DNA from: Nocardia sp. NBC_00565
GTDB taxonomy: Bacteria > Actinomycetota > Actinomycetes > Mycobacteriales > Mycobacteriaceae
NCBI RefSeq assembly: GCF_036345915.1
Contig: NZ_CP107785.1
Span: 5,332,001 to 5,396,000, forward strand
Direction of reading: 5' to 3'
Length of the DNA stretch: 64,000 bases
Under the pieces are notes generated by a model. It did not search any database. It was not told the origin of the DNA and saw only the letters and a program-made list of their open reading frames with translations. This document shows positions 43,639 through 57,150 of the stretch, one piece after another; position 1 is the stretch's first letter; each line of letters starts with the position of its first letter. Position numbers and translations under genes: made by a program.

Positions 43639-43821
43639 AGTGTTGTGAATACGCCATCGGTGCGCTCGGCATCGGTCCAAAATGAACTTGCCGCGTGCTG
43701 ACAGCGACCGAGAGGGAAGTCGCTGGCGGTACGGCGGCGAGTACTACCACCCCCGGTAGCTACGCGACGGTCGGGACCAGCGGTGCACCACCGCGCCAGA
43801 CGTCAGAACGCAGGTCTGCAT

Positions 43822-46800
43822 ATGCATCAGTCAGCCAACTCGAATGCCAGGACGGACACCATTACGCCCCATGACGCGTTCCCGTTGTCGGCGGCCCAGC
43901 GCGGTATCTGGTTCGCCCAGCACATCGCGGGCGACACCCCCATCTCGATCGCGCAGTACGTCGAACTGGTCGGCGCGCTCGATCTGGACACCCTCGCCGA
44001 CGCCGCGCGCCGGACCGGGCGCGAATTCGGCACCGGGTACATCCGGCTGCTCGATGTCGATGGTCAGCCGTACCAATTCGTCGATACCACGATCCACGAC
44101 GAACTCGTCACCATCGACTTGCGTGACCGGCCCGATCCCGAGGCGGCCGCACACGCGTGGATGCGGGCGGAGTACTCCGCCCCCCTGGATCTGATGCGCG
44201 ACCGGCTGGTCGCGGTGGCCATGCTGCGGATCGCCGAGGACCGCTGGTTCTGGTACTCGCGCATGCACCACATCGTGCTGGACGGGATGGGCGCACTGGC
44301 CCTGGTACAGCGCACCGGTGAGCTGTACAACGCGGCCGTCGAGGGTCGGGAGGCGCCCGCCGCCAAGGCCGAGCCGCTGGCGAAGATCGTCGACGCAGAT
44401 CTGGCCTATCGCAGCTCCGACCGTTTCGATGCCGACCGGGAGTACTGGCGCGACCATCTCGCGGGTATGGCCGACCCGGTCAATCTGGCGGGTCGCGAGG
44501 CCGATGTCGACGCGCATCCGAGCCGGATCTCGGGCGCGCTGCCCGCGGCGACGGCCGAATTGCTCGACTCGGTGGCGAAGGCGGCCAACTCCGGTGCCGC
44601 GCCGACCATCGTCGCCGCCTTCGGCGCTTATCTCGCCGCGATGACCGGCGCGTCCGAGGTCGTGCTGAGCCTGCCGGTTTCGGCGCGCACGACCGCGTCG
44701 CTGCGCCGCTCCGGCGGCATGGTCGCCAATGTCGTTCCGCTGCGGCTCACCTTGACGCCGACCACCACCGTCGGCTCGGTGATCCGGGCCGCGCAGGGCG
44801 AACTGACCGGGGCATTGCGCAGGCAGCGGTACCGGCAGGAGGATATCGTCCGCGATCTCGGCTGGGCGATGGACGAGGCCGCATCCTTCGGTCCGGCCGT
44901 CAATTTGATGATGGTGGACACCAGGATTCAGCTCGGCTCGGTCACCGGACGACTGCATGTGCTGACCTCCGGACTGATCGATGATCTGTTCGTCAACCTG
45001 TATCCGGGCGTCGGCGGCGAGAGCACCCACATCGACCTGCAGGGCAATGGAAATCTGTACAGCGAAGCCGAATTGGCGGCGCACCACGCCCGCTTCCTGA
45101 TGTTCCTGCACCGGTTCCTCGCCGCGGGTCCGGATGCGCCGCTGTCCGCCGTGCAGGTGGTATCCGAGCAGGAATGGGACCAGTTGGTGCCCGCGCGCGG
45201 ACCCGAGGGAGTCGGCGCGCGCACACTTCCCGAAATCATCGCGGCCGGTGCGGCACTGGATCCGGACGCGGTGGCGCTGCGGTCCGGCGATACCTCGATG
45301 ACTTACCGCCAGGTCGACGAATATTCGAACCGTCTGGCCCGGGTGCTGATCGCCGCCGGTGCGGGACCCGAACGTACCGTGGCGATTTCGATTCCACGCT
45401 CGGCCGAGTCTGTCCTCGCGACGCTCGCGGTGGCGAAGTCCGGTGCGGCTTTCGTCCCCATCGACCCGACCTATCCCGCCGACCGGATCGAGCATATGGT
45501 CGGCGACAGCGGTGTCGTCGCCGGTGTCACAGTGCGCGAGGCGCGAAAGTCGTTGCCGGACCAGGTGAATTGGCTGATTCTGGACGATGACGCGACCGGC
45601 GGCGCGCTGGCCGCGCAGGACTCGGCGGCGGTCACCGATGCCGAACGCCGTGCGCCGGTGCATGTCGATCAGATCGCCTACATCATCTACACCTCCGGCT
45701 CGACGGGACTGCCCAAGGGCGTCCTGGTATCGCACCGCGGGCTCGCGAACCTGGTCACCGGCTCGGGTGCCGGATTCGGTGTCGACGCTGATTCTGTTGT
45801 GGCGCACGCGGTCTCACCGAGCTTCGATATCTCGGTCGAGGAAATCTTGGTCACCCTGGCGGCGGGTGCGACGCTGGCCGTGGTGCCGCCGTCGGCCTAT
45901 GCGGGCGAGGAGATGGCCGAAGTGCTGCGCGCACATCGCGTCACTCATCTCAATGTCACACCGACGGTAGTCGGATCGCTGGATCCGGCGACGCTGCCGG
46001 AGCTGCGCACAATCGTCGTCGGCGGCGACGCGTGCCCGCCGGAACTGGTGGCCACCTGGTCCGGCCGGACGCTGCTGAACGGCTACGGGCCCACCGAAAC
46101 CACGATCACCGTGACCCTCAGCGGGCCTTTGGTCCCGGGCGGACCGGTCACGATCGGCGGCCTCACCCGCGGCGTCAGCGCGGTGGTCCTCGATCCGTGG
46201 TTGCGGCCGGTCGCCCGAGGAGCCGTCGGGGAGCTGTACCTGGCGGGACTCGGGGTGGCGCGTGGGTATCACCAGCGCAACGGACTGACCGCCAGCCGAT
46301 TCGTCGCCAACCCGTATGCGCCGGGCGAGCGGATGTATCGCACCGGGGATCTCGTGCGCTGGACCGCACGCGACGAACTGGAGTACCAGGGCCGCAGCGA
46401 CTTCCAGGTCAAGGTGCGCGGATTCCGCATCGAACTCGGCGAGATCGATGCCGCCCTGCAACGACACCCGGACGTCGACTTCGCGCTCACCATCGGCGCC
46501 GAGACGGCGACCGGTGCCACCGCATTGGTGGCATACGTATTGGGCAAGCCAGGCACCGAGATTCATCCGGAGGCGTTGAAAGCCGCTGCCGGGGAGACAC
46601 TTCCGGCGTACATGGTCCCCTCGGTGATCATGGTGTTGGACAGCATTCCGCTGACACCGCTCGGCAAGGTGGACCGCAGGGCCTTGCCCACACCGGATTT
46701 CCGTGTCCGCGCCGTCGCGAGCCGCGCACCGTCCACACCGCGCGAAACGGCGCTGGCCGCCTTGTTCGCCGAGGTGCTCGGACTCGAGACGGTCGGGGTC

Positions 46801-49800
46801 GACGAGAGCTTCTTCGCGCTCGGCGGCGACAGCATCGTCTCCATCCAGCTGGTATCGCGCGCCAAGGCCGCCGGGATCGGTTTCAGCGCGCGAGATGTGT
46901 TCGAGCGCAAGACCGTTGCCGCGCTGGCGGCGATCGCGACCGATGTGAGCGCGCAGACGGTGACCGAACTGCCCGGCGGCGGAATCGGGACTGTGGAGCT
47001 GACGCCGATCGTGCACGCGATGCTGGAGCAGGGGCCGACTTGGGGCCGGTTCAGCCAGGCCGTCTTGATCGGACTGCCCGCCGAATTCCGATGGGATCAG
47101 CTCCGCCCGGCGGTACAAGCGCTCATCGACCATCACGATGTGCTGCGTTCCACGCTGCGGCGCACCGAGCACGGCTGGGAATGGGTTGTCGCCGAGCGTG
47201 GTTCGGTCGATGCCGATGCGTTGATCGAGGTCGTGGCGGCCGGGCCGGACCTGGACCGCACCCGCGAGCGCGAGTTGCAGCGCGCGGCGGATCTGCTCGA
47301 TCCCGAGGCGGGCGTCGTCGCGCGCTTCGTCCTGATCGAGCAGGCGGACTCCGCACCGATGTGCTGGCTCGTACTGCACCATCTGGTCACCGATGGCATC
47401 TCCTGGCGAATCCTGCTGCCGGACTTGGCGATCGCCGCGTCGGGCGGTGATCTGGCACCGGTCGGCACCTCGTTCCGACGATGGGCGCACGGTCAGGCCG
47501 GGCAGGCCGCCGAACGGGCCGCGCAACTGCCACTCTGGCAACAGATCCTGGCGACTCCGGATCCTGTTATCGGCTCCGCGGTGCTGGATCCGGCGGTCGA
47601 CGTCGTCGCTACCATGGGTCAGTGCCACTCCACCGTGGCACCGGATATCGCGAATACCGTGCTCGCCACCCTGCCGGACCAATTCCATTGCGGCGCCGAC
47701 GATGTGCTGCTCGCCGGGCTCGCGATGGCGGTGAGCCGCTGGCGTGACCGGACCTCCGCACTGCTCACCCTGGAAAGCCACGGCCGCTCCGAGACGATCC
47801 TGCCCGGCGCCGATATCGCCCGCACGGTCGGCTGGTTCACCAGCGTGTACCCGGTGGCCATCGATGTGACCGGCATCGATCTCGACGACGCGTTCGCCGG
47901 TGGCATGGCGGCGGGGGCCGCGATCAAGGCGATCAAGGAACAGCTGCGGTCGGTGCCGGACAAGGGTATCGGCTACGGCATGCTGCGCTATCAGAATCCG
48001 GATACCGCTGCCGCACTGGCGGTTACGCCGACACCGCAGTTCAGCTTCAACTATCTGGGCCGCGCGCTCACCGGCGGCCAGGACGGTCCCTGGCTGCCGC
48101 AGCGCTTCGCGGCGACACACAATGACGATGCGCCGATGGCCGCCGCCGTCGATATCAACGCGGTGCTCACCGATGCCGGGTTGGAGGTCACGTGGGCCTA
48201 CGCCGCGCGCCTGCTCGACGAAGCGGACGTGCGCGAACTCGCCGAACTGTGGTCGCAGGCTTTGCGTGCCCTTGCCGCACACGCCACCTCGCCGGGCGCG
48301 GGTGGGCGCACCCCGTCCGACTTCGAACTCGTCCCGGTGCCGCAACACCAGATCGACAGCTGGGAGCGCGCCTACCCGAATCTCGCCGACGTGTGGCCGC
48401 TCTCGCCACTGCAGTACGGCCTGCTCTTCCACGCGCTCTACGACTCCGACACCGCCGACGGCTATACCGTGCAATCGCTGCTCACGCTGGCGGGCACCGT
48501 CGATGCCGCCCGATTGCGCAGCGCCGCACAGGCTTTGCTGCAACGGCACGAGAACCTGCGCGTCGCCTTCGTCGAGACCGACGACGGCCCGCGCCAACTC
48601 GTCCTCGCCGACGCCGAAATCCGCTGGCACGATGTGGATCTCACCGATATCGCCGACCCCGCCGAACGCGACCGTGAACTGGACCGGCTGATCGCCCTCG
48701 ACGCGCGCACCCGATTCGAACTCGCGCGCCCACCGCTGATCCGCTTCACGCTGATTCGGACCGCCACCGATACCTACCGGCTGGTTATGACCAATCATCA
48801 TCTCGTGCTGGACGGCTGGTCGACGCCGCTGCTGGTGCGTGAACTGCTGACGCTCTACGTCATGTCGGGCGATACGTCCGTACTGCCGCCCGCGCATTCG
48901 TATCGGGAATTCCTGTCCTGGCTCGACGAACAGGACAATGACGCGTCGCTCGCGGCCTGGGCGCAATCGCTGGCGGGCGTGGATTCGCCGACGCGCGCGG
49001 TCCCGACACTGGCCGGAATCGAATCGACCGAGACCGGGATGATCTCGCGCGATCTGACCCGCGAAACAGTCGATCGGCTCGAAGCCACCGCCCGTGAATC
49101 GGGGGCGACGGTGAACACCATGGTGCAGGCGGGCTGGGCCATGTTGCTCGCCATGATCACCGGCCGCAACGATGTGGTGTTCGGCGGCACGGTCTCCGGC
49201 AGGCCGCCGGAACTGCCCGGTGTCGAAGAGATGGTCGGCCTTTTCATCAACACGCTCCCGGTGCGGGTCCAGCTCGATCCGTCGGAGAAGGTCGCCGACC
49301 TGCTGGGCCGCGTCCAGGCCGAGCAGGCGCGGCTGATGGATCACCAGCATGTCGGGCTGGCCGCGATCCACCGCGCCGTCGGTCTCGCCGAACTCTTCGA
49401 CACATTGACGGTGTTCGAGTCCTATCCCATTGACCGAGAGGCACTTTCGCAGGCGCTCGATATCGCGGGCATGCGTGTGCTCGATGTGGAGGGCACGGAT
49501 GCGACGCCATACCCGTTGAACCTCATGGTCATTCCGCTGCGCGGTGCGGACGGCCACGACACCCTGCGCATCACGTTGAAGTTCATGGCCGACCAGCTGG
49601 ATCCCACTGCGGCACAGCCACTGCTGGACCGCTTCGTCCGGCTGCTGACCCAACTCGCCGACAATCCGAACGCCCTGGTCTCGCAGCTGCAGTACTGCGA
49701 CAACGCCGAGCTCGCCGCATTGCTGCCGGTCCGCGGCACCGAATCGGTACCCATGCGGACACTTCCGGAGATCCTCTCGGCGGGCGCGCACATCGATCCC

Positions 49801-52800
49801 GATGCGATCGCGGTCACCTCGGGTGATCTCACGATGAGCTACGGCGAGCTCGACGCCTGGTCCAACCGCTTCGCCAGGGTGCTGCTGAGTCGTGGCGTCG
49901 GCCCGGAGATCTTCGTGGTGCTCGCGCTCACCCGATCGCTGGAATCGGTGATCGCGGTATGGGCGCTGGCCAAGACCGGTGCGGCCTTCGCACCGCTGGA
50001 TCCGAGCTACCCGGTCGAGCGGATCGAGCATATGCTCACCGATTCGAAGGCACCGATCGGTGTGACCGTGACCGAGACCGGTGAGACCCTGCCCGGCACC
50101 GTCGACTGGCTGCTGCTGGACGACCTCAACACGATTCGCCGGGTCATGCTCGTCTCCGACGCGCCCATCACCGACGAGGACCGCGGCGGCCCGATCGATA
50201 TCGACCAGACGGCCTATCTGATCTACACCTCGGGCTCGACCGGTAAGCCGAAGGCGGTACTGCTGAGCCATCGCGGTATCGCGAATCTGACCACCGCACA
50301 ACGCGAGACACTCGTACTCGATCCGACCGCCAGCGCATTGCAGGTCGCCTCACCGAGTTTCGACGCCTCGGTCTTCGAGCTGCTGATGGCGCATTCGGCC
50401 GGCGGGCGGCTCGTGGTGTCGCCGCCGGATGTCTACGGCGGCAGCGATCTCGAACGCTTGCTGCGTACCGAGCGGGTCACCCATGCGGTGATCACCCCCT
50501 CGGCGCTGGCCACCATGGAACCCAATGACCTGCCCGACCTGCGCGTGCTCTCGGTCGCGGGCGAGGCCGCGACACCCGAGTTGATCGAGCGCTGGGCCGT
50601 CGGGCGGCGGATGCTGAACCTGTACGGCCCGACCGAATTCAGTATCTGGGCGACCGGCCCGGCCGAACTTCTCCCCGGCGAACCGGTCTCGATCGGCGGG
50701 CCGATCCGCGGTGCGGCGAACCTGGTGCTCGATACCTGGCTGCGCCCGGTGCCCGTTGGCATCGCCGGTGAGCTCTACCTGGCCGGTCCGGCGCTCGCGC
50801 GTGGCTATTTCAATCGGTTCGAGATGACCGCGAGCCGGTTCATCGCCAATCCGTACGGCACGCCGGGTGAGCGGATGTACCGCACCGGTGACATGGTCCG
50901 CTGGGTCGCCGGGACGAGTTCGGACGCACTCGAGCTGGAGTACCTGGGCCGCAGCGACTTCCAGGTCAAGATTCGCGGTCTGCGCATCGAACTCGGTGAG
51001 ATCGATGCCGTGCTCTCGCGCGACGAGCAGGTCGAATACGCGGTGACCATCGGCCGCGCGGGGCCGGCGGGGGCGACCGTGCTGGTGTCGTATGTCCTGC
51101 CCGCCGAGGGCATCGATCTGGATACCGAACGACTGCGGGTTCAGGTGGCGAACGAGCTGCCGGGCTATATGGTGCCCGGCTATATCGTCGTGCTGGACGA
51201 CATACCGCTGACACCGGTCGGCAAGCTGGACCGGAAAGCCCTTCCGGTGCCGGACTTCTCGGTGACGCAGCGGCCGTATCTCGCGCCGCGGACACCGGTC
51301 GAGCAGGCCGTTGCCGATGTCTTCGGCGACGTGCTCGGCAACCAAAGGGTGAGCGTCGACCAGTCGTTCTTCGAACTCGGCGGCAACTCGCTCAGCGCCA
51401 CCAAGGTTATCGCCCGAATCAATTCCGCCCTCGGCTCGACCATCGCCCTGCGCGATCTGTTCGACGCGCCCACCGTCGCGCAGTTGTCGGCGCGAGTCAT
51501 CCCGGCCACCGACGGCAAGCCCGGCCGGTTCGCCCTGGCACCGCGGATCCGGCCGGACCGAATTCCGTTGTCCCCGGCCCAGCAGCGCATGTGGGTGCTC
51601 AATCGGCTGGATCCGACTTCGCCCGCCTACAACATCGCGGTGGCATTGCGACTCACCGGTGACCTCGATGTGGCGGCCATGCGCCGCGCGCTCGCGGATG
51701 TGGTCGAGCGGCACGAAAGCCTGCGCACCATCTACCCCACCGATGCCGAAGGGCCACGTCAGGTCGTGGTCGGCACCGCGACAGCCGCGCCCGAGTTGCG
51801 TGTGATCGATGTCGAAGACGGTGCGACACTGCGGGGTCGGATCAACGACTTGGCGGGAACCGGGTTCGACATCACCCAGGAACCACCGCTGCGCGTCGGC
51901 TTGTACCGCATCGACGACGGTACCGGCGCCGACGGCATGGGACCGGTACCGGTGTCGTCCCGCCCCACTGTCGGCGCATCGCCGGTCGCGTCGAGCGCTT
52001 CGGCGGACGTCCCACCGGTGTCCTCCGGCCCACTGGTGGTCGAGGCACCCGTGGTGCCGTCCACCGAGTCGCGCGCGGTGCACATCGTCGTGCTCGTGGT
52101 ACACCACATCAGCGCCGACGGAGCGTCGATGGCACCGCTGGCCGCCGATCTGGTCGCCGCGTACTCGGAACGGGCCAGCGGGGCCGATACCACCAGAGTG
52201 CCGCTCGCCGTGCAGTACGCCGATTTCGCGCTCTGGCACCGCGAACTGCTCGGCAGCGAGTCCGATCCGGAATCGATGGCGGCAGGGCAGATCCGGTATT
52301 GGACCGACACCCTCACCGGTGCGCCGGATGTCCTGGAACTGCCCTCGGATCGGCCTCGGCCCGCCGTGCAGTCGATGCGCAGCGCCGATGTCGATTTCAC
52401 CATCGACGGGCAACTGCACAGCGCCATCGTCGAATTCGCGGCCGCGAACAATGTCAGCGTGTTCATGGTGGTGCACGCCGCACTCGCGGTGCTGCTGGCC
52501 CGGCTCGGCGGCACCGATGACGTCGTGATCGGTACGCCGGTCGCGGGGCGTGGCGAAGAGGCGCTCGATGAACTCGTCGGCATGTTCGTCAATACCTTGG
52601 CGCTGCGCACCCCGGTGGATACGGGGACCGGATTCCGGCAGTTCCTCGCCGCGGTGCGGTCGGCGGATCTGGACGCCTTCGCGAATACCGACGTGCCGTT
52701 CGAACGGCTCGTCCAGGTGCTCGATCCGACCAGATCGACCGCGCACCACCCGATCTTCCAGGTGTCGCTGTCACTGCAGAACTTCGTCGAACCGGTCCTG

Positions 52801-55800
52801 GAGCTGCCCGGATTGCGTTTCGAGGTCGAAGATTTCGATCGCGGCGCCTCGGCATTCGACTTGACGCTCGACCTGCGCGAACGGTTCTCGGCAGCCGGTC
52901 CGGACGGCGTCGAGGGCGTATTGACCTATGCGACCGACCTTTTCGACGCGTCCACGGTGGCCATTTTCGCCGCGCGGTGGCGTCGCGTGCTCGCCACGAT
53001 CGTCTCCGATATCGATGTACGGCTCGCCGATATCGATATCCTCGACGACTCCGAACGCGCGCAACTGGTTCCGGTGCGCGGTCCGGAGACCACGGGGACC
53101 ATAGCGTTCGCCGAAGTGCTCGCCGCCTCCGCTGCGTCGTACCCGGACCGCCCAGCGCTGATCGCCAATGGACAGACCACCACCTACCGTGAGCTCGATG
53201 CCCGCTCGAACCGTCTGGCTCGACTCTTGCTGGCGGCCGGTATCGGCACGGAAACCGTAGTGGCACTGGGTCTCCCCCGCTCCGCTGAGCTGCTCACCGG
53301 CATGTGGGCGGCCGTGAAGGCCGGGGCCGCATTCCTGCCGGTCGATCCGAAGCATCCGGTGGACCGGATCGATCACATGCTCACCGATTCCGGTGCACAA
53401 GTCGGCCTCACACTGGCCGCCTATCGGCCATTGCTGCCCGACAGCACCGAATGGCTGGTCCTGGACGACCCCGAAACCGAAGGTCGACAAGCCGGTGACG
53501 CAGTGCTGCCGCCGACCACGGTCCACCTGGACAACCCCGCCTGGATGATCTACACCTCGGGTTCGACCGGAACTCCCAAGGGCGTCTCCGTCTCCCATCG
53601 CGGTATCGCCGATCTCGTTGCGGCACAACGAGAATCTCTCGGCCTGGACGAGAACTCCCGGGTATTGCAGGTCGCCTCACCGAGTTTCGACGCATCGATC
53701 TTCGAGGCGCTGATGGCGTTCGGGTCCGGCGGCGCGGCGGTGGTCGCACCGCCGGAGGTCTTCGGCGGTAGCGCACTCGCCGAACTGATCGCCGCCGAAC
53801 AGGTCACGCACATGATCATCACCCCGTCGGCCTTGGCCACCATCGATCCGGCCGAGGTGTCGAGCGTGCGCATGCTCGCGGTAGGGGGCGAGGCAGTCGG
53901 CGCCGAACTGGTCGAGCGCTGGTGCGTCGACCGGACGATGGTGAACCTGTACGGCCCGACCGAACTCACCATCTGGATAACGGGTTCGGCCCCGTTGGTC
54001 GCGGGCGCACCGGTAACCATCGGAGCACCCATTCGCGGCGCGGCCGCGCTGGTCCTCGACGACCGACTGCGGCCGGTACCCATCGGCGTGGCGGGCGAGC
54101 TGTACCTCGCGGGCCCCGCGCTGGCTCGTGGCTATCACGCCCGGCCGAGCCTGACCGCCGCGCGTTTCATCGCCAACCCCTTCGGCGGTCCCGGCGAACT
54201 CATGTACCGCACGGGCGACCTGGTGCGTTGGACCCGCACCGCCGGACCGGCCCTGGAGCTGGAGTACATCGGCCGCACCGACTTCCAGGTCAAGGTGCGC
54301 GGTCAGCGCATCGAACTCGGTGAGATCGACGCGGTGCTCGGCCGCGCCGACGGCGTCGACTTCGCCGTGACACTCGGCGTGCCCGGCCCGACCGGATCGA
54401 CCGCGCTGGCGGCCTATCTCGTCCGCAAACCGGGTGTCGAACTCGATATCGCGCGCGTGCGTGCGGTCGCCGCCGATACCTTGCCCGCGTATATGGTGCC
54501 CGCCGCCTTCGTGGTCATGGACGCCATCCCGCTCAACGCCGTCGGCAAGCTCGATCGAAGAGCATTACCGGAACCGGTATTCGTCATCGAGGAGACCGAA
54601 TACCGCGCCCCCGAAACACCGACCGAGGAGATCCTGGCGCATTTCTACGCCGAACTGCTCGACCGCGACAAGGTCGGCGTCGACGATTCGTTCTTCGCAC
54701 TCGGCGGCGACAGCATCCTCGCGATCCAACTCGTCTCCCGCGCGAAACTGCGCGGCATCCACTGCACGCCACTGCAGGTCTTCGAGCACCGCACCGTGGC
54801 CGCACTGGCCGCCGCCGTCGACGCCGCCGGCGCGGTGGTGCGGCTGGCGGAGCTGCCCGGCGGCGGTGTCGGCGACCTGCCGCTCACCCCGATCGTGCGC
54901 TACATGATCGAGCGCGGCGGCGACTTCAAGCGCTTCGCGCAGACCGCCGTACTGGAACTTCCGGTCGGCATCGAGCGCGACCAGCTCGTCGCCACCCTCG
55001 CCGCCGCGGTCGACCGGCACGACATGCTGCGCTCCCGACTGTGGCAGGCCGAAGACGGCTGGCACCTGCGGGTCGAGGAACCCGGGTCGGTCGAGGTCGA
55101 CGCACTGGTGCACCGCATCGAATTCGATGCCGCCGCCGACTCGGTCGACCTGCGCGAATACGCCGTCACCGAATTGGATTCCGCGATGAACCGGCTCGAC
55201 CCGGCGAATGCCACTGTGCTGCAGTGTGTCTGGCTGGACCCGATCGGCGACGCCGGAGCCAGAACGCGATCGGGCCGCCTGATCGTGGTGGCGCATCATC
55301 TCGCCATCGACAGCGTGTCGTGGCGAATCCTGGTGCAGGACTTGATCGCCGCCTGGGCGCAGGTGTCGGTCGGCAACACCCCGGTGCTGGCCGAGACCGG
55401 CACTTCGATGCGTCGTTGGTCGCACGCCCTCACCGAGGAGGCGCACACCAACCGCCGGATCGCCGAACTCGACTACTGGCACGGCGTGATCGAAGGTCCC
55501 GATCCGCTGATCGGCCCCCGCGAGCTCGATCCGTCGATCGATCAGGCACATACGCTCCGGACGGTCGAACTCGAGGTCTCCGCAGAGGTCACCACCGCGC
55601 TGCTCACCACCCTGCCGCGGCAGCTGCACGGCGCTGTCACCGATATCTTGTTCGCCACGCTGGGCTTGGCGCTGGTGCGGTGGCGCGCACGCCGGAATGT
55701 GGACGAGCGGACGGCCCTGCTGCGCTTGGAGGGCCACGGCAGACAAGAGGAAGTGATTCCGGGTGCGGATCTGGGTCGCACGCTGGGCTGGTTCACCAAT

Positions 55801-57150
55801 CTCTATCCGGTGCGGGTGGATCTGGCCGGCATCGATACCGACGACGCCTGCGCGGGCGGTGCGGCGATGGGCGCGGCGATCCGGGCGGTCAAACATCAGC
55901 TGCTCGCGGTGCCCGACAAGGGCATCGGGTTCGGGCTGCTGCGCTACCTCAACCCCGCTACCACGGACCAACTTCCGGCACGCCTGCCGGCCCAGATCGT
56001 CGTCAACTACCTGGGCAGGCACTCGGCCGTCGACACCCCGGCCGGACTCGAAGGGCTCGGCTGGTTGCCCACCGGTGAATTCGGCGACCTGCGTGCCGAC
56101 GAGCATCCACAGGTACCGGTCATGGCCGCGATCGACGTGCACGCCGTCGTCATCGACGATCGGATGCACGCGAGCATCGGCTTCCCCGAAACCCTGTTGA
56201 ACCGCGCCGAGGTGACCGAGCTGGCGGACCTGTGGGCCGAAGCGCTCGGCGCGGCAGCCCATTTCGCGCGGACCCCGGCGGCACAGCGCGCCGCGGCCGA
56301 CGAAACCGCGGCCCTGGCCGCACAGGCGGCGGCACGCGAAACGGCCGCCGCGCCCTCCGGACTCGGTATCGACGTACTCCTGCCGATCCGGCGCGGCGGC
56401 ACCGATCCCGCCCTGTTCTGCATCCACTCCTCCTCCGGAATGTCGTGGAGCTACCTGGGGTTCGCGGAGCGGCTGCGGCCGGGGCGTCCGATCTACGGGT
56501 TGCAGGCGCCGGATCTCAGTGGCCGCGAACCGTCGGCGCGCTCCATCGAGGAGTTCGCTGATCGGTACATACGCGAAATCCGCGCGGTCCAGCCGACCGG
56601 GCCGTATCACCTGCTCGGCTGGTCCTTCGGCGGCCTCATCGTGCACGCGATGGCGGCGAAACTGAAGGCGGCGGGCGAATCCGTCGGCGTCGTCGCGCTG
56701 TTGGACACCGATACCGCCGATATCGACGGCGACAGCATCGAAAGGCTCTCCGCCGGCGCGTTCGTCAATACCTTCGGCTCGGTTGTCGGCATCGATGATG
56801 TACCCGCCGAGGCGACCGCCCAGGAAGCGGCCGATCTCATCAAGGCCCGGCTCGGCGGTGTCGACCTCATCGATGCCGAGACCATCGAGCGCATGGCCAG
56901 TTCCTACAACGCCGCCGCGCGTACCCGCACCGGATATCGACGTCCGGTCTACGACGGGGACGTGCTCTATTTCAGTGCCACCGTCGATAGCCCCGACATC
57001 GTGGGGCCCGACGGCTGGCGGCCCTACGTCACCGGCCGGATCGTCAATCACGACGTCGAGGTCACCCACAACGAACTGACCTCGCCGTACGCACTCTCGG
57101 TCATCACGCCGGTGCTCGACGACCACCTGACAGCAGGAGACCAGCAATGA
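43822..57150 (+). CDS. Three-module nonribosomal peptide synthetase (C-A-T-E / C-A-T / C-A-T-E-TE)
   Basis: ATG 43822 gives 4,442 residues; a GTG at 43783 is possible. Module 1: condensation domain (HHIVLDG at 149) of the EntF-like kind ([12 protein letters not shown]), adenylation ([11 protein letters not shown] at 623), carrier (LGGDS, Ser 1004), epimerase ([10 protein letters not shown] at 1186). Module 2: condensation (HHLVLDG at 1659), adenylation ([10 protein letters not shown] at 2135), carrier (LGGNS, Ser 2523), no epimerase. Module 3: condensation (HHISADG at 2761) with a 45-50 residue Ser/Pro/Val insertion before it, adenylation (3244), carrier (Ser 3631), epimerase ([10 protein letters not shown] at 3825) and thioesterase (GWSFGG, Ser 4268). 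All active motifs look intact. Expected product: D-L-D tripeptide, released by the thioesterase. It overlaps the exporter ATPase gene by four bases. Confidence 0.96.
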   Translation: MHQSANSNARTDTITPHDAFPLSAAQRGIWFAQHIAGDTPISIAQYVELVGALDLDTLADAARRTGREFGTGYIRLLDVDGQPYQFVDTTIHDELVTIDLRDRPDPEAAAHAWMRAEYSAPLDLMRDRLVAVAMLRIAEDRWFWYSRMHHIVLDGMGALALVQRTGELYNAAVEGREAPAAKAEPLAKIVDADLAYRSSDRFDADREYWRDHLAGMADPVNLAGREADVDAHPSRISGALPAATAELLDSVAKAANSGAAPTIVAAFGAYLAAMTGASEVVLSLPVSARTTASLRRSGGMVANVVPLRLTLTPTTTVGSVIRAAQGELTGALRRQRYRQEDIVRDLGWAMDEAASFGPAVNLMMVDTRIQLGSVTGRLHVLTSGLIDDLFVNLYPGVGGESTHIDLQGNGNLYSEAELAAHHARFLMFLHRFLAAGPDAPLSAVQVVSEQEWDQLVPARGPEGVGARTLPEIIAAGAALDPDAVALRSGDTSMTYRQVDEYSNRLARVLIAAGAGPERTVAISIPRSAESVLATLAVAKSGAAFVPIDPTYPADRIEHMVGDSGVVAGVTVREARKSLPDQVNWLILDDDATGGALAAQDSAAVTDAERRAPVHVDQIAYIIYTSGSTGLPKGVLVSHRGLANLVTGSGAGFGVDADSVVAHAVSPSFDISVEEILVTLAAGATLAVVPPSAYAGEEMAEVLRAHRVTHLNVTPTVVGSLDPATLPELRTIVVGGDACPPELVATWSGRTLLNGYGPTETTITVTLSGPLVPGGPVTIGGLTRGVSAVVLDPWLRPVARGAVGELYLAGLGVARGYHQRNGLTASRFVANPYAPGERMYRTGDLVRWTARDELEYQGRSDFQVKVRGFRIELGEIDAALQRHPDVDFALTIGAETATGATALVAYVLGKPGTEIHPEALKAAAGETLPAYMVPSVIMVLDSIPLTPLGKVDRRALPTPDFRVRAVASRAPSTPRETALAALFAEVLGLETVGVDESFFALGGDSIVSIQLVSRAKAAGIGFSARDVFERKTVAALAAIATDVSAQTVTELPGGGIGTVELTPIVHAMLEQGPTWGRFSQAVLIGLPAEFRWDQLRPAVQALIDHHDVLRSTLRRTEHGWEWVVAERGSVDADALIEVVAAGPDLDRTRERELQRAADLLDPEAGVVARFVLIEQADSAPMCWLVLHHLVTDGISWRILLPDLAIAASGGDLAPVGTSFRRWAHGQAGQAAERAAQLPLWQQILATPDPVIGSAVLDPAVDVVATMGQCHSTVAPDIANTVLATLPDQFHCGADDVLLAGLAMAVSRWRDRTSALLTLESHGRSETILPGADIARTVGWFTSVYPVAIDVTGIDLDDAFAGGMAAGAAIKAIKEQLRSVPDKGIGYGMLRYQNPDTAAALAVTPTPQFSFNYLGRALTGGQDGPWLPQRFAATHNDDAPMAAAVDINAVLTDAGLEVTWAYAARLLDEADVRELAELWSQALRALAAHATSPGAGGRTPSDFELVPVPQHQIDSWERAYPNLADVWPLSPLQYGLLFHALYDSDTADGYTVQSLLTLAGTVDAARLRSAAQALLQRHENLRVAFVETDDGPRQLVLADAEIRWHDVDLTDIADPAERDRELDRLIALDARTRFELARPPLIRFTLIRTATDTYRLVMTNHHLVLDGWSTPLLVRELLTLYVMSGDTSVLPPAHSYREFLSWLDEQDNDASLAAWAQSLAGVDSPTRAVPTLAGIESTETGMISRDLTRETVDRLEATARESGATVNTMVQAGWAMLLAMITGRNDVVFGGTVSGRPPELPGVEEMVGLFINTLPVRVQLDPSEKVADLLGRVQAEQARLMDHQHVGLAAIHRAVGLAELFDTLTVFESYPIDREALSQALDIAGMRVLDVEGTDATPYPLNLMVIPLRGADGHDTLRITLKFMADQLDPTAAQPLLDRFVRLLTQLADNPNALVSQLQYCDNAELAALLPVRGTESVPMRTLPEILSAGAHIDPDAIAVTSGDLTMSYGELDAWSNRFARVLLSRGVGPEIFVVLALTRSLESVIAVWALAKTGAAFAPLDPSYPVERIEHMLTDSKAPIGVTVTETGETLPGTVDWLLLDDLNTIRRVMLVSDAPITDEDRGGPIDIDQTAYLIYTSGSTGKPKAVLLSHRGIANLTTAQRETLVLDPTASALQVASPSFDASVFELLMAHSAGGRLVVSPPDVYGGSDLERLLRTERVTHAVITPSALATMEPNDLPDLRVLSVAGEAATPELIERWAVGRRMLNLYGPTEFSIWATGPAELLPGEPVSIGGPIRGAANLVLDTWLRPVPVGIAGELYLAGPALARGYFNRFEMTASRFIANPYGTPGERMYRTGDMVRWVAGTSSDALELEYLGRSDFQVKIRGLRIELGEIDAVLSRDEQVEYAVTIGRAGPAGATVLVSYVLPAEGIDLDTERLRVQVANELPGYMVPGYIVVLDDIPLTPVGKLDRKALPVPDFSVTQRPYLAPRTPVEQAVADVFGDVLGNQRVSVDQSFFELGGNSLSATKVIARINSALGSTIALRDLFDAPTVAQLSARVIPATDGKPGRFALAPRIRPDRIPLSPAQQRMWVLNRLDPTSPAYNIAVALRLTGDLDVAAMRRALADVVERHESLRTIYPTDAEGPRQVVVGTATAAPELRVIDVEDGATLRGRINDLAGTGFDITQEPPLRVGLYRIDDGTGADGMGPVPVSSRPTVGASPVASSASADVPPVSSGPLVVEAPVVPSTESRAVHIVVLVVHHISADGASMAPLAADLVAAYSERASGADTTRVPLAVQYADFALWHRELLGSESDPESMAAGQIRYWTDTLTGAPDVLELPSDRPRPAVQSMRSADVDFTIDGQLHSAIVEFAAANNVSVFMVVHAALAVLLARLGGTDDVVIGTPVAGRGEEALDELVGMFVNTLALRTPVDTGTGFRQFLAAVRSADLDAFANTDVPFERLVQVLDPTRSTAHHPIFQVSLSLQNFVEPVLELPGLRFEVEDFDRGASAFDLTLDLRERFSAAGPDGVEGVLTYATDLFDASTVAIFAARWRRVLATIVSDIDVRLADIDILDDSERAQLVPVRGPETTGTIAFAEVLAASAASYPDRPALIANGQTTTYRELDARSNRLARLLLAAGIGTETVVALGLPRSAELLTGMWAAVKAGAAFLPVDPKHPVDRIDHMLTDSGAQVGLTLAAYRPLLPDSTEWLVLDDPETEGRQAGDAVLPPTTVHLDNPAWMIYTSGSTGTPKGVSVSHRGIADLVAAQRESLGLDENSRVLQVASPSFDASIFEALMAFGSGGAAVVAPPEVFGGSALAELIAAEQVTHMIITPSALATIDPAEVSSVRMLAVGGEAVGAELVERWCVDRTMVNLYGPTELTIWITGSAPLVAGAPVTIGAPIRGAAALVLDDRLRPVPIGVAGELYLAGPALARGYHARPSLTAARFIANPFGGPGELMYRTGDLVRWTRTAGPALELEYIGRTDFQVKVRGQRIELGEIDAVLGRADGVDFAVTLGVPGPTGSTALAAYLVRKPGVELDIARVRAVAADTLPAYMVPAAFVVMDAIPLNAVGKLDRRALPEPVFVIEETEYRAPETPTEEILAHFYAELLDRDKVGVDDSFFALGGDSILAIQLVSRAKLRGIHCTPLQVFEHRTVAALAAAVDAAGAVVRLAELPGGGVGDLPLTPIVRYMIERGGDFKRFAQTAVLELPVGIERDQLVATLAAAVDRHDMLRSRLWQAEDGWHLRVEEPGSVEVDALVHRIEFDAAADSVDLREYAVTELDSAMNRLDPANATVLQCVWLDPIGDAGARTRSGRLIVVAHHLAIDSVSWRILVQDLIAAWAQVSVGNTPVLAETGTSMRRWSHALTEEAHTNRRIAELDYWHGVIEGPDPLIGPRELDPSIDQAHTLRTVELEVSAEVTTALLTTLPRQLHGAVTDILFATLGLALVRWRARRNVDERTALLRLEGHGRQEEVIPGADLGRTLGWFTNLYPVRVDLAGIDTDDACAGGAAMGAAIRAVKHQLLAVPDKGIGFGLLRYLNPATTDQLPARLPAQIVVNYLGRHSAVDTPAGLEGLGWLPTGEFGDLRADEHPQVPVMAAIDVHAVVIDDRMHASIGFPETLLNRAEVTELADLWAEALGAAAHFARTPAAQRAAADETAALAAQAAARETAAAPSGLGIDVLLPIRRGGTDPALFCIHSSSGMSWSYLGFAERLRPGRPIYGLQAPDLSGREPSARSIEEFADRYIREIRAVQPTGPYHLLGWSFGGLIVHAMAAKLKAAGESVGVVALLDTDTADIDGDSIERLSAGAFVNTFGSVVGIDDVPAEATAQEAADLIKARLGGVDLIDAETIERMASSYNAAARTRTGYRRPVYDGDVLYFSATVDSPDIVGPDGWRPYVTGRIVNHDVEVTHNELTSPYALSVITPVLDDHLTAGDQQ

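Noticed and set aside
45814..50301. A 1,495-codon open frame antisense to the synthetase
   Set aside because: Long antisense frames are expected from the strong GC bias in codon position three. The translation has no family motifs, whereas the sense strand has full NRPS motifs.
54565..57147. An 860-codon antisense frame over the third module
   Set aside because: Same cause: a shadow of the synthetase frame with no recognisable domain.
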